From CAG-877 sp045627525 (GTDB taxonomy: Bacteria; Bacillota_I; Bacilli_A; RF39; UBA660), in NCBI GenBank assembly GCA_045627525.1, contig JAZQNW010000001.1, forward strand, positions 186,001 to 250,000: 64,000 nt of DNA, in the 5' to 3' direction. Both the position numbers and the translations under genes were made by a program. Of the stretch, positions 1 to 8,438 are shown in pieces; within the stretch, counting starts at the first letter, position 1, and every line of letters begins with the position of its first letter. Under the pieces are notes generated by a model that saw only the letters and a program-made list of their open reading frames with translations, searched no databases and was not told the origin of the DNA.

Positions 1-984
1 ATAGATCCATTTGTTGAATATAAAGAGCGAGATAACAACGGCAATATTGTTGAAAATGGAATAGATAACTCTGAAATAGTTAAAAATTTAAAAGATTTAG
101 GTTATAAACACTTTGGTTTTAATATAATGCAAGACACACTTCAGCCAAGATGGATGCACGTAATTGAAACAAAAAACAAAAATTTGGATGACATAATGAA
201 AGATATGGAATCAAAAACTAGACAAATACTCAGAAAAAACGAGCGTTCAGCAATCACAACAAGGGAAATAACTAGAAATGAATTACCTATATTTAAAGAC
301 ATCATGAAACATACAAGTGATAGAAGAGAATTTATCGATAGACCATTATCATATTATGAACATATGTGGGATACCCTACATGATGATGGCATTTTAAAAA
401 TTCTAATTGCTGAAATTGATTTTAAACAATATGAAGAAAATACAAATAATGAAATAGAAACTATTAAATCTGAATTAAAAAATAGAATCTATAAAAAAGA
501 ACATAATATATTAAAAATGAATGATAAAAAATATGAACAAAGTAATAACAAAGATAATGAAGAAATAAAACGTCTAGAAAAACAATTAAAAAAAATAAAA
601 GAATATCGTAAACAATATAATGATAAAGAAGTTCTTGGTGGAATACTATTCCTAATATATGGAAATGAAGTATTATCATTATATGGTGGTAGTGATGCTA
701 AACTAATGCAATTTCAATCTGCTTATACTGTTCACTTTGAAGGAATTAAATATGCAATAGAAAATAACTATGACCGTTATAATTTTTATGGAATAACCGG
801 TGATTTTAGAAAAGAAAACCCATTATATGGACTATATCTATTTAAAAAAAGTTTTGGTGGACATGTTGTAGAACTAATTGGTGAATTTGATTTGATTATC
901 TCACCATTTTGGTATCATACTTACAATTTAGCTTTTAAAACTTATCATAGCCTAAAAAGTATAAAAAACAAACTAAAAAAATAA
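1..984 (+). CDS. FemX/FemA-type peptidoglycan bridge aminoacyltransferase, 5' end outside window
   Basis: The frame is open from base 1, so the gene starts before the window; only the C-terminal ~327 residues are visible. The protein belongs to the FemABX family, which uses aminoacyl-tRNA to add amino acids to the stem peptide of lipid II at the cytoplasmic face. Seen here: a GNAT-like fold, a charged helical hairpin (roughly the codons at 420-630, rich in Lys/Glu) that in Fem proteins forms the tRNA-binding coiled coil, then a second GNAT-like half with GGILFLIYGNEVLSLYGG and a NFYGITGDF motif. The end, GEFDLIISPFWYHTYNLAF, resembles the end of the second Fem-like gene at 35365-36606. It ends inside a shared terminator with the convergent flippase gene. 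The amino acid it adds cannot be read from sequence. Confidence 0.88.
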   Translation: MDPFVEYKERDNNGNIVENGIDNSEIVKNLKDLGYKHFGFNIMQDTLQPRWMHVIETKNKNLDDIMKDMESKTRQILRKNERSAITTREITRNELPIFKDIMKHTSDRREFIDRPLSYYEHMWDTLHDDGILKILIAEIDFKQYEENTNNEIETIKSELKNRIYKKEHNILKMNDKKYEQSNNKDNEEIKRLEKQLKKIKEYRKQYNDKEVLGGILFLIYGNEVLSLYGGSDAKLMQFQSAYTVHFEGIKYAIENNYDRYNFYGITGDFRKENPLYGLYLFKKSFGGHVVELIGEFDLIISPFWYHTYNLAFKTYHSLKSIKNKLKK

Positions 985-1007
985 AGTAATCAAAATTACT
1001 TTATTTT
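978..1007. terminator. Bidirectional intrinsic terminator
   Basis: A perfect 13-bp stem (978-990 with 995-1007, loop CAAA) is flanked by A-runs on the left and T-runs on the right, so it works for both converging genes. The stop codons of both genes lie within the hairpin. Confidence 0.85.
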
Positions 1008-2636
1008 TTTTATTATCTTATCAAATTTACTACCAAATATTTCTTTTATTAAACCTGATTTATAGGAATAAATAAAATATGTTAATGCTCCAACTAATGT
1101 GTAAATTAATATTATAAATATATTATTTAATCTAGTAAGAGAATAAATAGGTATAATAAATTTTAAAACATACAGCATAATTAACATTATAACAGAACCA
1201 CATACTATATCAATTAAATTAGTAAATAATGATTCATAATTAATCTTATATTTTATTTTTAACACTAATAAACAAATTACAGCAGAAACAAAATAACTTA
1301 TTATACTGGCAGTAATAACTCCATAATATGCAGGAAGTCCCATGTTACAAAAAGCTATAATTAAATTATCATTAAGTATAAATTTCAATATAACACCAGT
1401 AACTAAACTAATAAATACTGTCTTATAATCTTTTAACACCTGTACAATTGACACTAAAGATACAAATAATCCCGTAATCAAACCAACATAAATATATAAT
1501 GTTAAAACACTTGGACCATATAAACTTTGTCCATAAAATAACATCCATACAGATTTTGACAAAAAACTTATTCCAATTGTCATAGGTATTGTTAAAAATA
1601 ATAACACGTTCAAAGCTTGATTAATTTTACTATTAACTTCTTTATTGTCTTTTTTTACAAATGATTGTGTCAAATTAGGAATCAAACTAACAACAATTCC
1701 TGTGGAAATAGCAGTAATAATCATATTAAACTTTGATGCCCAAGTTGACAGCATACTCATAACTGTTTCTGCATCATTTACAGTAAACCCAGCTAAGTTT
1801 ACTAATCCCTTTACAACTGTTGTCATGTCAATATAACTATATAATGACTTAAATAAGTCTATCATTATAAAAGGCACTGCATAAATGACTATTTTTTTAA
1901 ATATTTCCTTATCAGTAATTATAGGTTCATCAACTTGCAATATTTTTTCATTAAATTTTTTCTTATTTTTTTTGCTCTTATAAAATAAATAGAAATATCC
2001 TCCTAATGCTCCAAGTGTAGCACCAAAAACCGCTACTCCAACAGCTGAAGTTAATGATAAATTAAACACTTTAAAAGTTAGATAACTACCAAAAATAATG
2101 ACTGTTACTCTTATCAACTGCTCAATAACCTGTGATATTGATGGTGGGCTCATAAAACGATGCCCTTCAAAATAGCCCCTATAAATACTTAAAACTGGAA
2201 CAACTAATATTGCTGTAGATATAATTCTAATAACAAATGTTACATCATCTATCGTATTTCCACCTTGTAAATCTCCTAAAACACTACGAGCAATAACCGG
2301 AGCAAATAACGTCAAAATAAGAAAAGAAACAAATCCTAATAATAAAGCTATTTTTTTTCCTATAATAAAAGCTCTCTTTTTAGCACTATAATATCCTAAA
2401 GTTTGATACTCGGAAACAATTTTGCTAATAGCTAAAGGTATACCAGCAGATGATAAAGACATAAACAATAAGTATATTGTATATGCATATCCATACAATG
2501 CACCACCTGATTCTCCAATTATGCCATGAAAAGGAATAACATACAAAATTCCCAATATTTTTGTAATCACAATTCCAAGTGTAGCTATAAATGCACCTTT
2601 AACAAAACTAGTTTTTCTCATTGTTTTATCTTTCAT
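996..2636 (-). CDS. Lipid II flippase-like MVF/SpoVB family membrane protein (YtgP/MurJ type)
   Basis: A 546-residue polytopic protein with about 14 hydrophobic segments, of the MOP superfamily (MATE-like). Family members in Bacilli include YtgP (the Bacillus MurJ that flips lipid II) and SpoVB. The N-terminal part KGAFIATLGIVITKILGILY, the early GALYGYAYTIYLL stretch and a central SFVKK loop fit this family. The start is the ATG at 2636, preceded by GAGGTAGAAAT. It lies alone on the minus strand after a Cse60-like gene. Lipid II flipping is the best guess because the organism has other peptidoglycan genes, but polysaccharide or teichoic export cannot be excluded from sequence. Confidence 0.82.
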   Translation of the reverse strand: MKDKTMRKTSFVKGAFIATLGIVITKILGILYVIPFHGIIGESGGALYGYAYTIYLLFMSLSSAGIPLAISKIVSEYQTLGYYSAKKRAFIIGKKIALLLGFVSFLILTLFAPVIARSVLGDLQGGNTIDDVTFVIRIISTAILVVPVLSIYRGYFEGHRFMSPPSISQVIEQLIRVTVIIFGSYLTFKVFNLSLTSAVGVAVFGATLGALGGYFYLFYKSKKNKKKFNEKILQVDEPIITDKEIFKKIVIYAVPFIMIDLFKSLYSYIDMTTVVKGLVNLAGFTVNDAETVMSMLSTWASKFNMIITAISTGIVVSLIPNLTQSFVKKDNKEVNSKINQALNVLLFLTIPMTIGISFLSKSVWMLFYGQSLYGPSVLTLYIYVGLITGLFVSLVSIVQVLKDYKTVFISLVTGVILKFILNDNLIIAFCNMGLPAYYGVITASIISYFVSAVICLLVLKIKYKINYESLFTNLIDIVCGSVIMLIMLYVLKFIIPIYSLTRLNNIFIILIYTLVGALTYFIYSYKSGLIKEIFGSKFDKIIKKIK

Positions 2637-2679
2637 ATTTCTACCTCATAATAATTTTAACATAAATATCAATAAAAAT

Positions 2680-2853
2680 CTATGTCGTATATATTACCAT
2701 AGCTGAGAAACAAAACACTTGCTCTTCACTATACACACTTACACTTACTTGATATTTTATATCTATAACTTCACCATTTAATTCAGAAATAAAATCATTT
2801 ACTTCATCTTCTAAATCTTCTTCATGTTCAAAATCAAATATTTTTATTTTCAT
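2680..2853 (-). CDS. Cse60-like small acidic protein
   Basis: A 57-residue protein. The pattern MKIKIFDFEHEEDLEDEVND, then VIDIKYQVSVSV and a C-terminal VFCFSAMVIY, matches the Cse60 family (named for a sigma-E-dependent Bacillus sporulation gene, but also present in non-sporulating Firmicutes). The frame could start upstream at 2883, but the ATG at 2853 has GGTGAT five bases before it and fits the family length of about 60. The function is unknown. A TTGACA promoter lies just upstream, between it and the leuS terminator. Confidence 0.7.
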   Translation of the reverse strand: MKIKIFDFEHEEDLEDEVNDFISELNGEVIDIKYQVSVSVYSEEQVFCFSAMVIYTT

Positions 2854-2873
2854 CTTATCACCAAACATATTAT

Positions 2874-2901
2874 AAAATATCATCTATAAATAATTTGTCA
2901 A
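2874..2901 (-). promoter_or_regulatory. Promoter for the Cse60-like gene
   Basis: TTGACA (2901-2896), 16-bp spacer, TATTTT (2879-2874). It directly follows the leuS terminator. Confidence 0.5.
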
Positions 2902-2902
2902 A

Positions 2903-2929
2903 AAAATAGGAAATAATTTTTCCTATTTT
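2903..2929 (-). terminator. Terminator after leuS
   Basis: An 11-bp stem AAAATAGGAAA/TTTCCTATTTT, then a T-run on the minus strand; it overlaps the last codons of leuS. Confidence 0.8.
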
Positions 2930-5316
2930 ACAACAATATTAACAATTTTTCCTTTAATGACAATTACCTTTACTATTTCTTTTCCATCAATATGTTTTAA
3001 TACATTTTCAGCTTTCATTGCCTTTTCTTTAATTTCATCTTCACTATCATCGATTCCAATAATAATAGTAGCTCTTACTTTTCCATTTACTTGAACGGCT
3101 ATTTCTTTAGTTGATTCTATTGTTTTTGCCTCATCATATTCAGGCCATTTATCATTACAAATAGGATCATATCCAATTTCCTCATTCAATTCCTCAGTAA
3201 TATGAGGAGCTATTGGATTTAAAAGAATTAACAACAAACGATAGTCTTCTTTAGTAATTTCCTCTAAATCATCATAATTATTAGTAAGAATCATTAATGT
3301 TGAAATTACAGTATTATATGACATTGTCAATAAATCGTTAGTAACCTTTTTAATACTTTTGTGTTGAAGCGATTCCAATGATTTAGTATATCCTTCTTTA
3401 TCACCAATTTTATCTTTAAGTCTAATAATTTTATCAATAAAACGTTTACATCCACGTAATGAATCAGTACTCCAAGGAGCATCTTGTTGATAATCCCCCA
3501 TGAACATTTCATAAACTCTTAAAGTATCCGCACCATATTCTTTAACAATATCATCAGGGTTAATAACATTACCTTTAGATTTACTCATCTTTTCATTATT
3601 AGAACCCAAAACCATACCATGACTAACTCGAGTCCAAATCATCTCTTTCTTAGGAACTAATCCTACATTATATAAAAATTGTACCCAGAATCTGGCATAA
3701 AGTAAATGCCTTGCTGTATGTTCCATTCCACCATTATACCAGTCTACTCTATTCCAATATTTCATAGCATCCATACTAGCAAATTCTTTTGTATTATGTG
3801 GATCCATAAACCTTAAAAAATACCAAGATGAACCTGCCCAGTTAGGCATTGTATCAGTTTCCCTTTTAGCTTTTCCACCACAACAAGGACAAGTAGTATT
3901 TACCCACTCTTCAATGTTTGCTAATGGACTTTCACCATCTTCTGTCGGTTCATATTCAACTACATCAGGCAAAACTAATGGCAAATCTTCTTCCTTCATA
4001 GGTTGCCATCCACATTTTTCACAATAAATCATAGGTATTGGTTCTCCCCAGAATCTTTGACGAGAAAAAATCCAATCACGCATCTTATAATTTACTTGTT
4101 TTTCTCCACACTTATTTTTTTCTAACCACTTCAATATTTCTGAAATAGCATCTTCTTTATTTAAACCATTCAAGAATTCGGAATTTATATGAATTCCATC
4201 ATCTGTAAAAGCTTCTTTAGAAATATCTCCACCTTCCAAAACTGGAACAATCGAAATGCCAAATTTCTTAGCAAACTCATAGTCACGTTGATCATGTGCT
4301 GGAACAGCCATAATAGCACCTGTACCATATGTTGCTAAAACATAATCACTTATATAAATAGGTATCTTTTCATTATTTACTGGATTAATAGCATAAGATC
4401 CCAAGAATACACCTGTTTTTTCTTTGTTCAATTCAGTACGTTCCATAGCACTTTTCAAAGCACAGGCTTTCTTATATTCTGAAACTTCTTTTTTCTTATC
4501 TTCAGAAGTAATTTCATCAACATACTTATGTTCTGGAGATAATACACAATAAGTAACCCCAAACAATGTATCTGGCCGTGTTGTAAATACACTAAATTCC
4601 TTATCATATCCATCAATTTTAAAATTAACCTTAGCACCAGTTGATTTACCAATCCAATTAATTTGGCCTAATTTTACTCTTTCTGCAAAATCTGTATCAG
4701 CTAATCCAGTTAATAAATCTTCTGAATAATCACTCATTCTTAACATCCATTGAGATTTTTCTTTTTGCACAACTGCACTGCCACATCTTTCACAAACTCC
4801 ACCAGCAGCATCTTCATTTGATAAAACACTTTTACATGTAGGACACCAATTTACAGGAATAGTATCCTTATAAGCCATACCATGTTTATAAAATTGTAAG
4901 AATTGCCATTGAGTCCATTTATAGTAATCAGGATCAGTTGTAGAAAATTCTCTATCCCAATCAAATGAAAAACCAAGAGATTTCATTTGTTTTTTAAATG
5001 TAATTATATTTTCCTTGACAGCATCTTTTGGATGAATGTGATTTTTTATAGCATACTGTTCTGCTGGAGCACCAAATGCATCAAATCCCATAGGATATAA
5101 AACATTATATCCTTGCATTCTTTTCATTCTAGCTATAGCATCTTGTGCAGTATAACTTCTAACATGTCCAACATGTAAACCAGCACCAGAAGGATATGGG
5201 AATTCTACTAAAATATAATAAGGGTTTCTTTCTTTATCACCTGTTACAGCTTTAAAAACATTATTATCTTCCCAATATTTTTGCCATTTCTTTTCTATAT
5301 TTGTAAAATTATTCAT
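2923..5316 (-). CDS. leuS: Leucine--tRNA ligase
   Basis: Charges tRNA-Leu with leucine in the cytoplasm. The 797-residue length is typical of bacterial LeuRS. The class I HIGH-type signature lies at residues 39-51 (FPYPSGAGLHVGH), the zinc-like cysteine set CPTCKS/CERCG near 160-180, the CP1 editing domain with TTRPDTLFG and a GTGAIMAVPAHDQRD stretch in the middle, and EKMSKSKGNV near 575-584. The start ATG at 5316 overlaps the stop of the upstream membrane-protein gene by 8 bp, so the two are translationally coupled. Both are under the T-box leader at 5695-5903, whose specifier codon reads CUU (Leu). Confidence 0.98.
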   Translation of the reverse strand: MNNFTNIEKKWQKYWEDNNVFKAVTGDKERNPYYILVEFPYPSGAGLHVGHVRSYTAQDAIARMKRMQGYNVLYPMGFDAFGAPAEQYAIKNHIHPKDAVKENIITFKKQMKSLGFSFDWDREFSTTDPDYYKWTQWQFLQFYKHGMAYKDTIPVNWCPTCKSVLSNEDAAGGVCERCGSAVVQKEKSQWMLRMSDYSEDLLTGLADTDFAERVKLGQINWIGKSTGAKVNFKIDGYDKEFSVFTTRPDTLFGVTYCVLSPEHKYVDEITSEDKKKEVSEYKKACALKSAMERTELNKEKTGVFLGSYAINPVNNEKIPIYISDYVLATYGTGAIMAVPAHDQRDYEFAKKFGISIVPVLEGGDISKEAFTDDGIHINSEFLNGLNKEDAISEILKWLEKNKCGEKQVNYKMRDWIFSRQRFWGEPIPMIYCEKCGWQPMKEEDLPLVLPDVVEYEPTEDGESPLANIEEWVNTTCPCCGGKAKRETDTMPNWAGSSWYFLRFMDPHNTKEFASMDAMKYWNRVDWYNGGMEHTARHLLYARFWVQFLYNVGLVPKKEMIWTRVSHGMVLGSNNEKMSKSKGNVINPDDIVKEYGADTLRVYEMFMGDYQQDAPWSTDSLRGCKRFIDKIIRLKDKIGDKEGYTKSLESLQHKSIKKVTNDLLTMSYNTVISTLMILTNNYDDLEEITKEDYRLLLILLNPIAPHITEELNEEIGYDPICNDKWPEYDEAKTIESTKEIAVQVNGKVRATIIIGIDDSEDEIKEKAMKAENVLKHIDGKEIVKVIVIKGKIVNIVVK

Positions 5317-5683
5317 CTTTAATCATTCCTTTCTTTCTATAATATTTTTCAACAAAATGATAACTAATAAGTATTACAGGTATTACCAATATTAAAGTTA
5401 TTAATAATTGTATTAAATATTTATCACTAATACTTGCTATTGAAACTATTAAAGCCATATCAAATGAAGATACCAAAGATATAACGTTCAATAAACTATC
5501 ATAATCTACTTTTTTTAGATCAAGTCCTTTAGTAATAAGATATCTAATTTCTATAGGTTCCTTTTTTTCTTTTTTTCTTTTTTTCTTTTCTTTTTTATAA
5601 TTTTTTAATGGCTTTATAATAAATATTCTATAAATAATAAATATTAATAAAAAGCAAAGTAAAAATAATATAATTTCTTCCAT
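5309..5683 (-). CDS. Unknown small membrane protein in the leuS T-box operon
   Basis: A 124-residue protein I do not recognise. Residues 1-23 form a hydrophobic segment (MEEIILFLLCFLLIFIIYRI), followed by a very basic stretch (KNYKKEKKKRKKEKKE), a soluble region around IEIRYLITKGLDLKKVDYD, a second long hydrophobic region at about 70-110 (two helices or a hairpin) and a charged tail. The frame could be extended to a GTG at 5740, but that lies inside the T-box terminator; the ATG at 5683 has GGAGG directly before it. Being first in the operon and overlapping leuS, it is induced together with LeuRS when uncharged tRNA-Leu builds up. Function unknown. Confidence 0.75.
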   Translation of the reverse strand: MEEIILFLLCFLLIFIIYRIFIIKPLKNYKKEKKKRKKEKKEPIEIRYLITKGLDLKKVDYDSLLNVISLVSSFDMALIVSIASISDKYLIQLLITLILVIPVILISYHFVEKYYRKKGMIKDE

Positions 5684-5694
5684 ATAACCTCCAA

Positions 5695-5903
5695 TAAAAA
5701 ACGCCCTTATAATTATAAGGACGAAATATCGCGGTACCACCTTACTTCATGAAAATCATGCAGCTTTATAGATATATAGGTCTTACCCTCAAATACTTAA
5801 AGTTAATCAAGTTCACAATCCCTATATACTTATTTGCACCAACCATAAGCTCTCTTAGATATAGAAAAATTGCTACTACTACTAACAATATTTCGAAAAG
5901 ATA
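5695..5903 (-). promoter_or_regulatory. T-box leader, leucine-specific
   Basis: On the minus strand the leader has a Stem I region with AGAGAGCTTATGGTTGGTG, a specifier loop GUGAA-CUU-GA in which the CUU at 5811-5809 is a leucine codon, the T-box core AAGGTGGTACCGCG (about 5745-5731), and a terminator hairpin (5702-5723, CGTCCTTATAA/TTATAAGGGCG) with a T-run. It reads uncharged tRNA-Leu and lets transcription pass into the membrane-protein gene and leuS. Confidence 0.93.
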
Positions 5904-5908
5904 CAACT

Positions 5909-5937
5909 AGTATATAAAATTTTTTTAAATATTTCAA
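5909..5937 (-). promoter_or_regulatory. Promoter of the leuS T-box operon
   Basis: TTGAAA (5937-5932), 17-bp spacer, TATACT (5914-5909). It begins 9 bp after the stop of the GH31 gene. No terminator hairpin is visible between the two, so some read-through is possible. Confidence 0.75.
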
Positions 5938-5945
5938 GCTTTTTA

Positions 5946-8363
5946 TTATACTTCATTTATATAATCAATAAGTCTTAAAAATAAATTAATATATTCTTTT
6001 GACAATCCAGATTTTTTTAATTTTCTTATTTCAATTCTTTTCTTACTAGCTGGTAATTCTCCAAACATTATTCCAGCTATTGTTTCTTTCATATATGTTT
6101 CTATTGGTAAATCCATTAAAATACTATCAACATCATCATTAATAATTCTAATAGCATCTATTTCAATATCCTTACCCTTACAACTAATAGTTAACTGACC
6201 TATTGTTGGACAATCTTTAACTTCAACAACAAAATCATTTCCATCAACAGCACTTTTAGCTTCTATTTTATCATTATTGAAGAATACTGTAACGTCATCT
6301 GCTTTCTTAGTATTTCTAAAAACCATTTTATAATTTCTCTTAACAGGAACAATTCCACTTTTTCCTTCAACAGCTCTAATAATAACTGTATAGTTATTTC
6401 TTAAATAATTATAATCAATAGAAGTCTTTAAAAAATATCCTTCTTTATATAATGATGTTACACCATCATCTTCATATAAAGTATATGTATTACTCACACC
6501 AGGAAAAATTTGAATTTCCAAATCTGTAGGTAAACCTGTATTATTATAATCACTACGATTAGATAACGGTATTATTGAACCAGCATGAGCAAAAACTGGA
6601 TAATCCTCTTCTTTAAAGAAGGAAATATATTTCTTATTACCAGGGAATTTTTTACCAGTAATAAAATCATACCATATACCATCTGGAATAAAGAATCTAT
6701 GAACAGTACGTTTCATAATAGAATCCATTTTATCAAGAATAGGACAAACTAATAACTGTGAACCATAATAATACTGATTACGATATAATTCATCATCATA
6801 TACCCACATATAGTTATAGAAAAATGGTTGAATTAATGGTACACCTGACTTCGTATAATTATATGCTTCAGTATATAAATATGGAATCAATCTATGTCTA
6901 AGTCTTAAATAATCCGCAGCAATATTTTCAGTTTGAGCATCCCATAACCAAGGCTCTCTCTTATAATATGGCCCTCTAGCACCATGGAAACGTAAAATAG
7001 GAGAAAAAACACCAAGTTGTAAATATCTAACATATAACTCGCCATCTTCAATACCACCATGATTTCCGCCAACATCATGACTCCACCAACTAACACCAAT
7101 ATTAGATGCATTTAGATACTGAAATGGTAGAAGTTTTAATTTTTGCCAACTAACTTCACTTGAGCCACCATATAAAACACCATATCTATGAGGAGCTATA
7201 CATCCATTTCTAGCTAATAGCATTCCCCTCTTAGCAACATTTCGCTTTGAATCCATATATAAATAATGGTTAGTAGCCCACATATTTATCAAATTACTAT
7301 CTAAATAATCATTCCAAAAGAAATCAACACCATATAACTCTAATGGATGTAAAAACATTTTTAAAACTATATCCAATAATTTAGGATTAAGTGGATCAAA
7401 CTTTATAATTGATGAATCAGTAATGTTTAAATAAGAACTAGCCTGTTTATAAAAGGCTTCATGTGGATATATTCCTTCGGTAGGATTAATACATAAACCA
7501 ACTCGTATACCTCTAACATGGAATAAGTCAATCATTGATTTAGGATCTTTAAATAATTCACCATTAAAAGTAAAACCCGATTTTAAATTAGTATTATTTC
7601 CAACATTTCTATAATGCCAATCATTATCAAAAAGCATTATAGAAAGAGGTATTCTCTTTCTTTCAAAGTTTCTAATCAAGTCATAAACTGTCTTATCATC
7701 ATATGTAATATTACGACTCCACCAGTTACCTAAAGCATACCTTGGAATTAATGCTGGATAACCAGTAAGCTTAAAATAATCATTTAAAGCTTCTTTAAAA
7801 TCCATATCATACATAAATAAATATATATCTATATGATCAGCCGGAGGATCAGCTAAAGTACCATCTTCCAATATTACCTTACTCTTACTATCATCAATTG
7901 ATACAAAACCATCTAATGAATATAATCCCCTTTGATAGTAAGGCGGTGTATTAGTATCAACGCTAATCATATTACCAAGCATATTTCTAGCTTCAGGATG
8001 ACCATAATACCAATCCTTATTACGATCTTTATCACGACTACATAAAGTAACCTTTAAATTTTTCATTGGATCCAAATGAGATCCAGTAAAAGGCTGCTCC
8101 TTATTATAAACCAAAGAAAAATATTTTGTACTGATTTGCACCATCTTATCATCCTGAGAAACAGAAAAATCAGCTAGTCCTAAGTCTCTTCTTATAGCTA
8201 ACTGTGTAGGTCTATCAACAAATTGTCTGCTAGGTGAGTATTCTAGTCTAACAAGCCTATCAGTCAAAACACTAATACGATAGTGTTCGCCTTGAATAAG
8301 GACTTTTCTAGCACACTTAGCTTTTTTATAGTCAATTTCAAATTGTTTCCCAAGTGGATACAT
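5946..8363 (-). CDS. GH31-family glycoside hydrolase (alpha-glucosidase-like)
   Basis: 805 residues with no signal peptide, so probably intracellular. Seen: an N-terminal GH31 beta-sandwich (RISVLTDRLVRLEYSPS), the (beta/alpha)8 barrel with ALGNWWSRN and IPLSIMLFDNDWH, the nucleophile-type motif FFWND (Asp352), SHDVGGNHGG, and LRFHG, followed by beta domains (FIPDGIWYDFITGKKFPG; LYEDDG near 630) and a ~60-residue helical C-terminal extension. The position that normally holds the acid/base Asp (five before the conserved Trp, here Trp406) is Ser401, with Glu403 nearby. The family releases alpha-linked sugars from oligosaccharides or glycans; the true substrate cannot be told. It is monocistronic, with its own promoter and RBS AGAGGTG. 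Confidence 0.9.
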   Translation of the reverse strand: MYPLGKQFEIDYKKAKCARKVLIQGEHYRISVLTDRLVRLEYSPSRQFVDRPTQLAIRRDLGLADFSVSQDDKMVQISTKYFSLVYNKEQPFTGSHLDPMKNLKVTLCSRDKDRNKDWYYGHPEARNMLGNMISVDTNTPPYYQRGLYSLDGFVSIDDSKSKVILEDGTLADPPADHIDIYLFMYDMDFKEALNDYFKLTGYPALIPRYALGNWWSRNITYDDKTVYDLIRNFERKRIPLSIMLFDNDWHYRNVGNNTNLKSGFTFNGELFKDPKSMIDLFHVRGIRVGLCINPTEGIYPHEAFYKQASSYLNITDSSIIKFDPLNPKLLDIVLKMFLHPLELYGVDFFWNDYLDSNLINMWATNHYLYMDSKRNVAKRGMLLARNGCIAPHRYGVLYGGSSEVSWQKLKLLPFQYLNASNIGVSWWSHDVGGNHGGIEDGELYVRYLQLGVFSPILRFHGARGPYYKREPWLWDAQTENIAADYLRLRHRLIPYLYTEAYNYTKSGVPLIQPFFYNYMWVYDDELYRNQYYYGSQLLVCPILDKMDSIMKRTVHRFFIPDGIWYDFITGKKFPGNKKYISFFKEEDYPVFAHAGSIIPLSNRSDYNNTGLPTDLEIQIFPGVSNTYTLYEDDGVTSLYKEGYFLKTSIDYNYLRNNYTVIIRAVEGKSGIVPVKRNYKMVFRNTKKADDVTVFFNNDKIEAKSAVDGNDFVVEVKDCPTIGQLTISCKGKDIEIDAIRIINDDVDSILMDLPIETYMKETIAGIMFGELPASKKRIEIRKLKKSGLSKEYINLFLRLIDYINEV

Positions 8364-8390
8364 ACCAACACCTCTTATTATTCTAGTATC

Positions 8391-8419
8391 ATAATATCAT
8401 ACATTAATGAATATTCCAA
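8391..8419 (-). promoter_or_regulatory. Promoter of the GH31 gene
   Basis: TTGGAA (8419-8414), 17-bp spacer, TATTAT (8396-8391), about 28 bp upstream of the start codon. Confidence 0.6.
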
Positions 8420-8438
8420 GTAAAAAAACTAGCGAACT

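Noticed and set aside
5684..5740. Upstream GTG extension of the membrane-protein gene
   Set aside because: The extension runs through the T-box terminator and has no RBS; the ATG at 5683 does.
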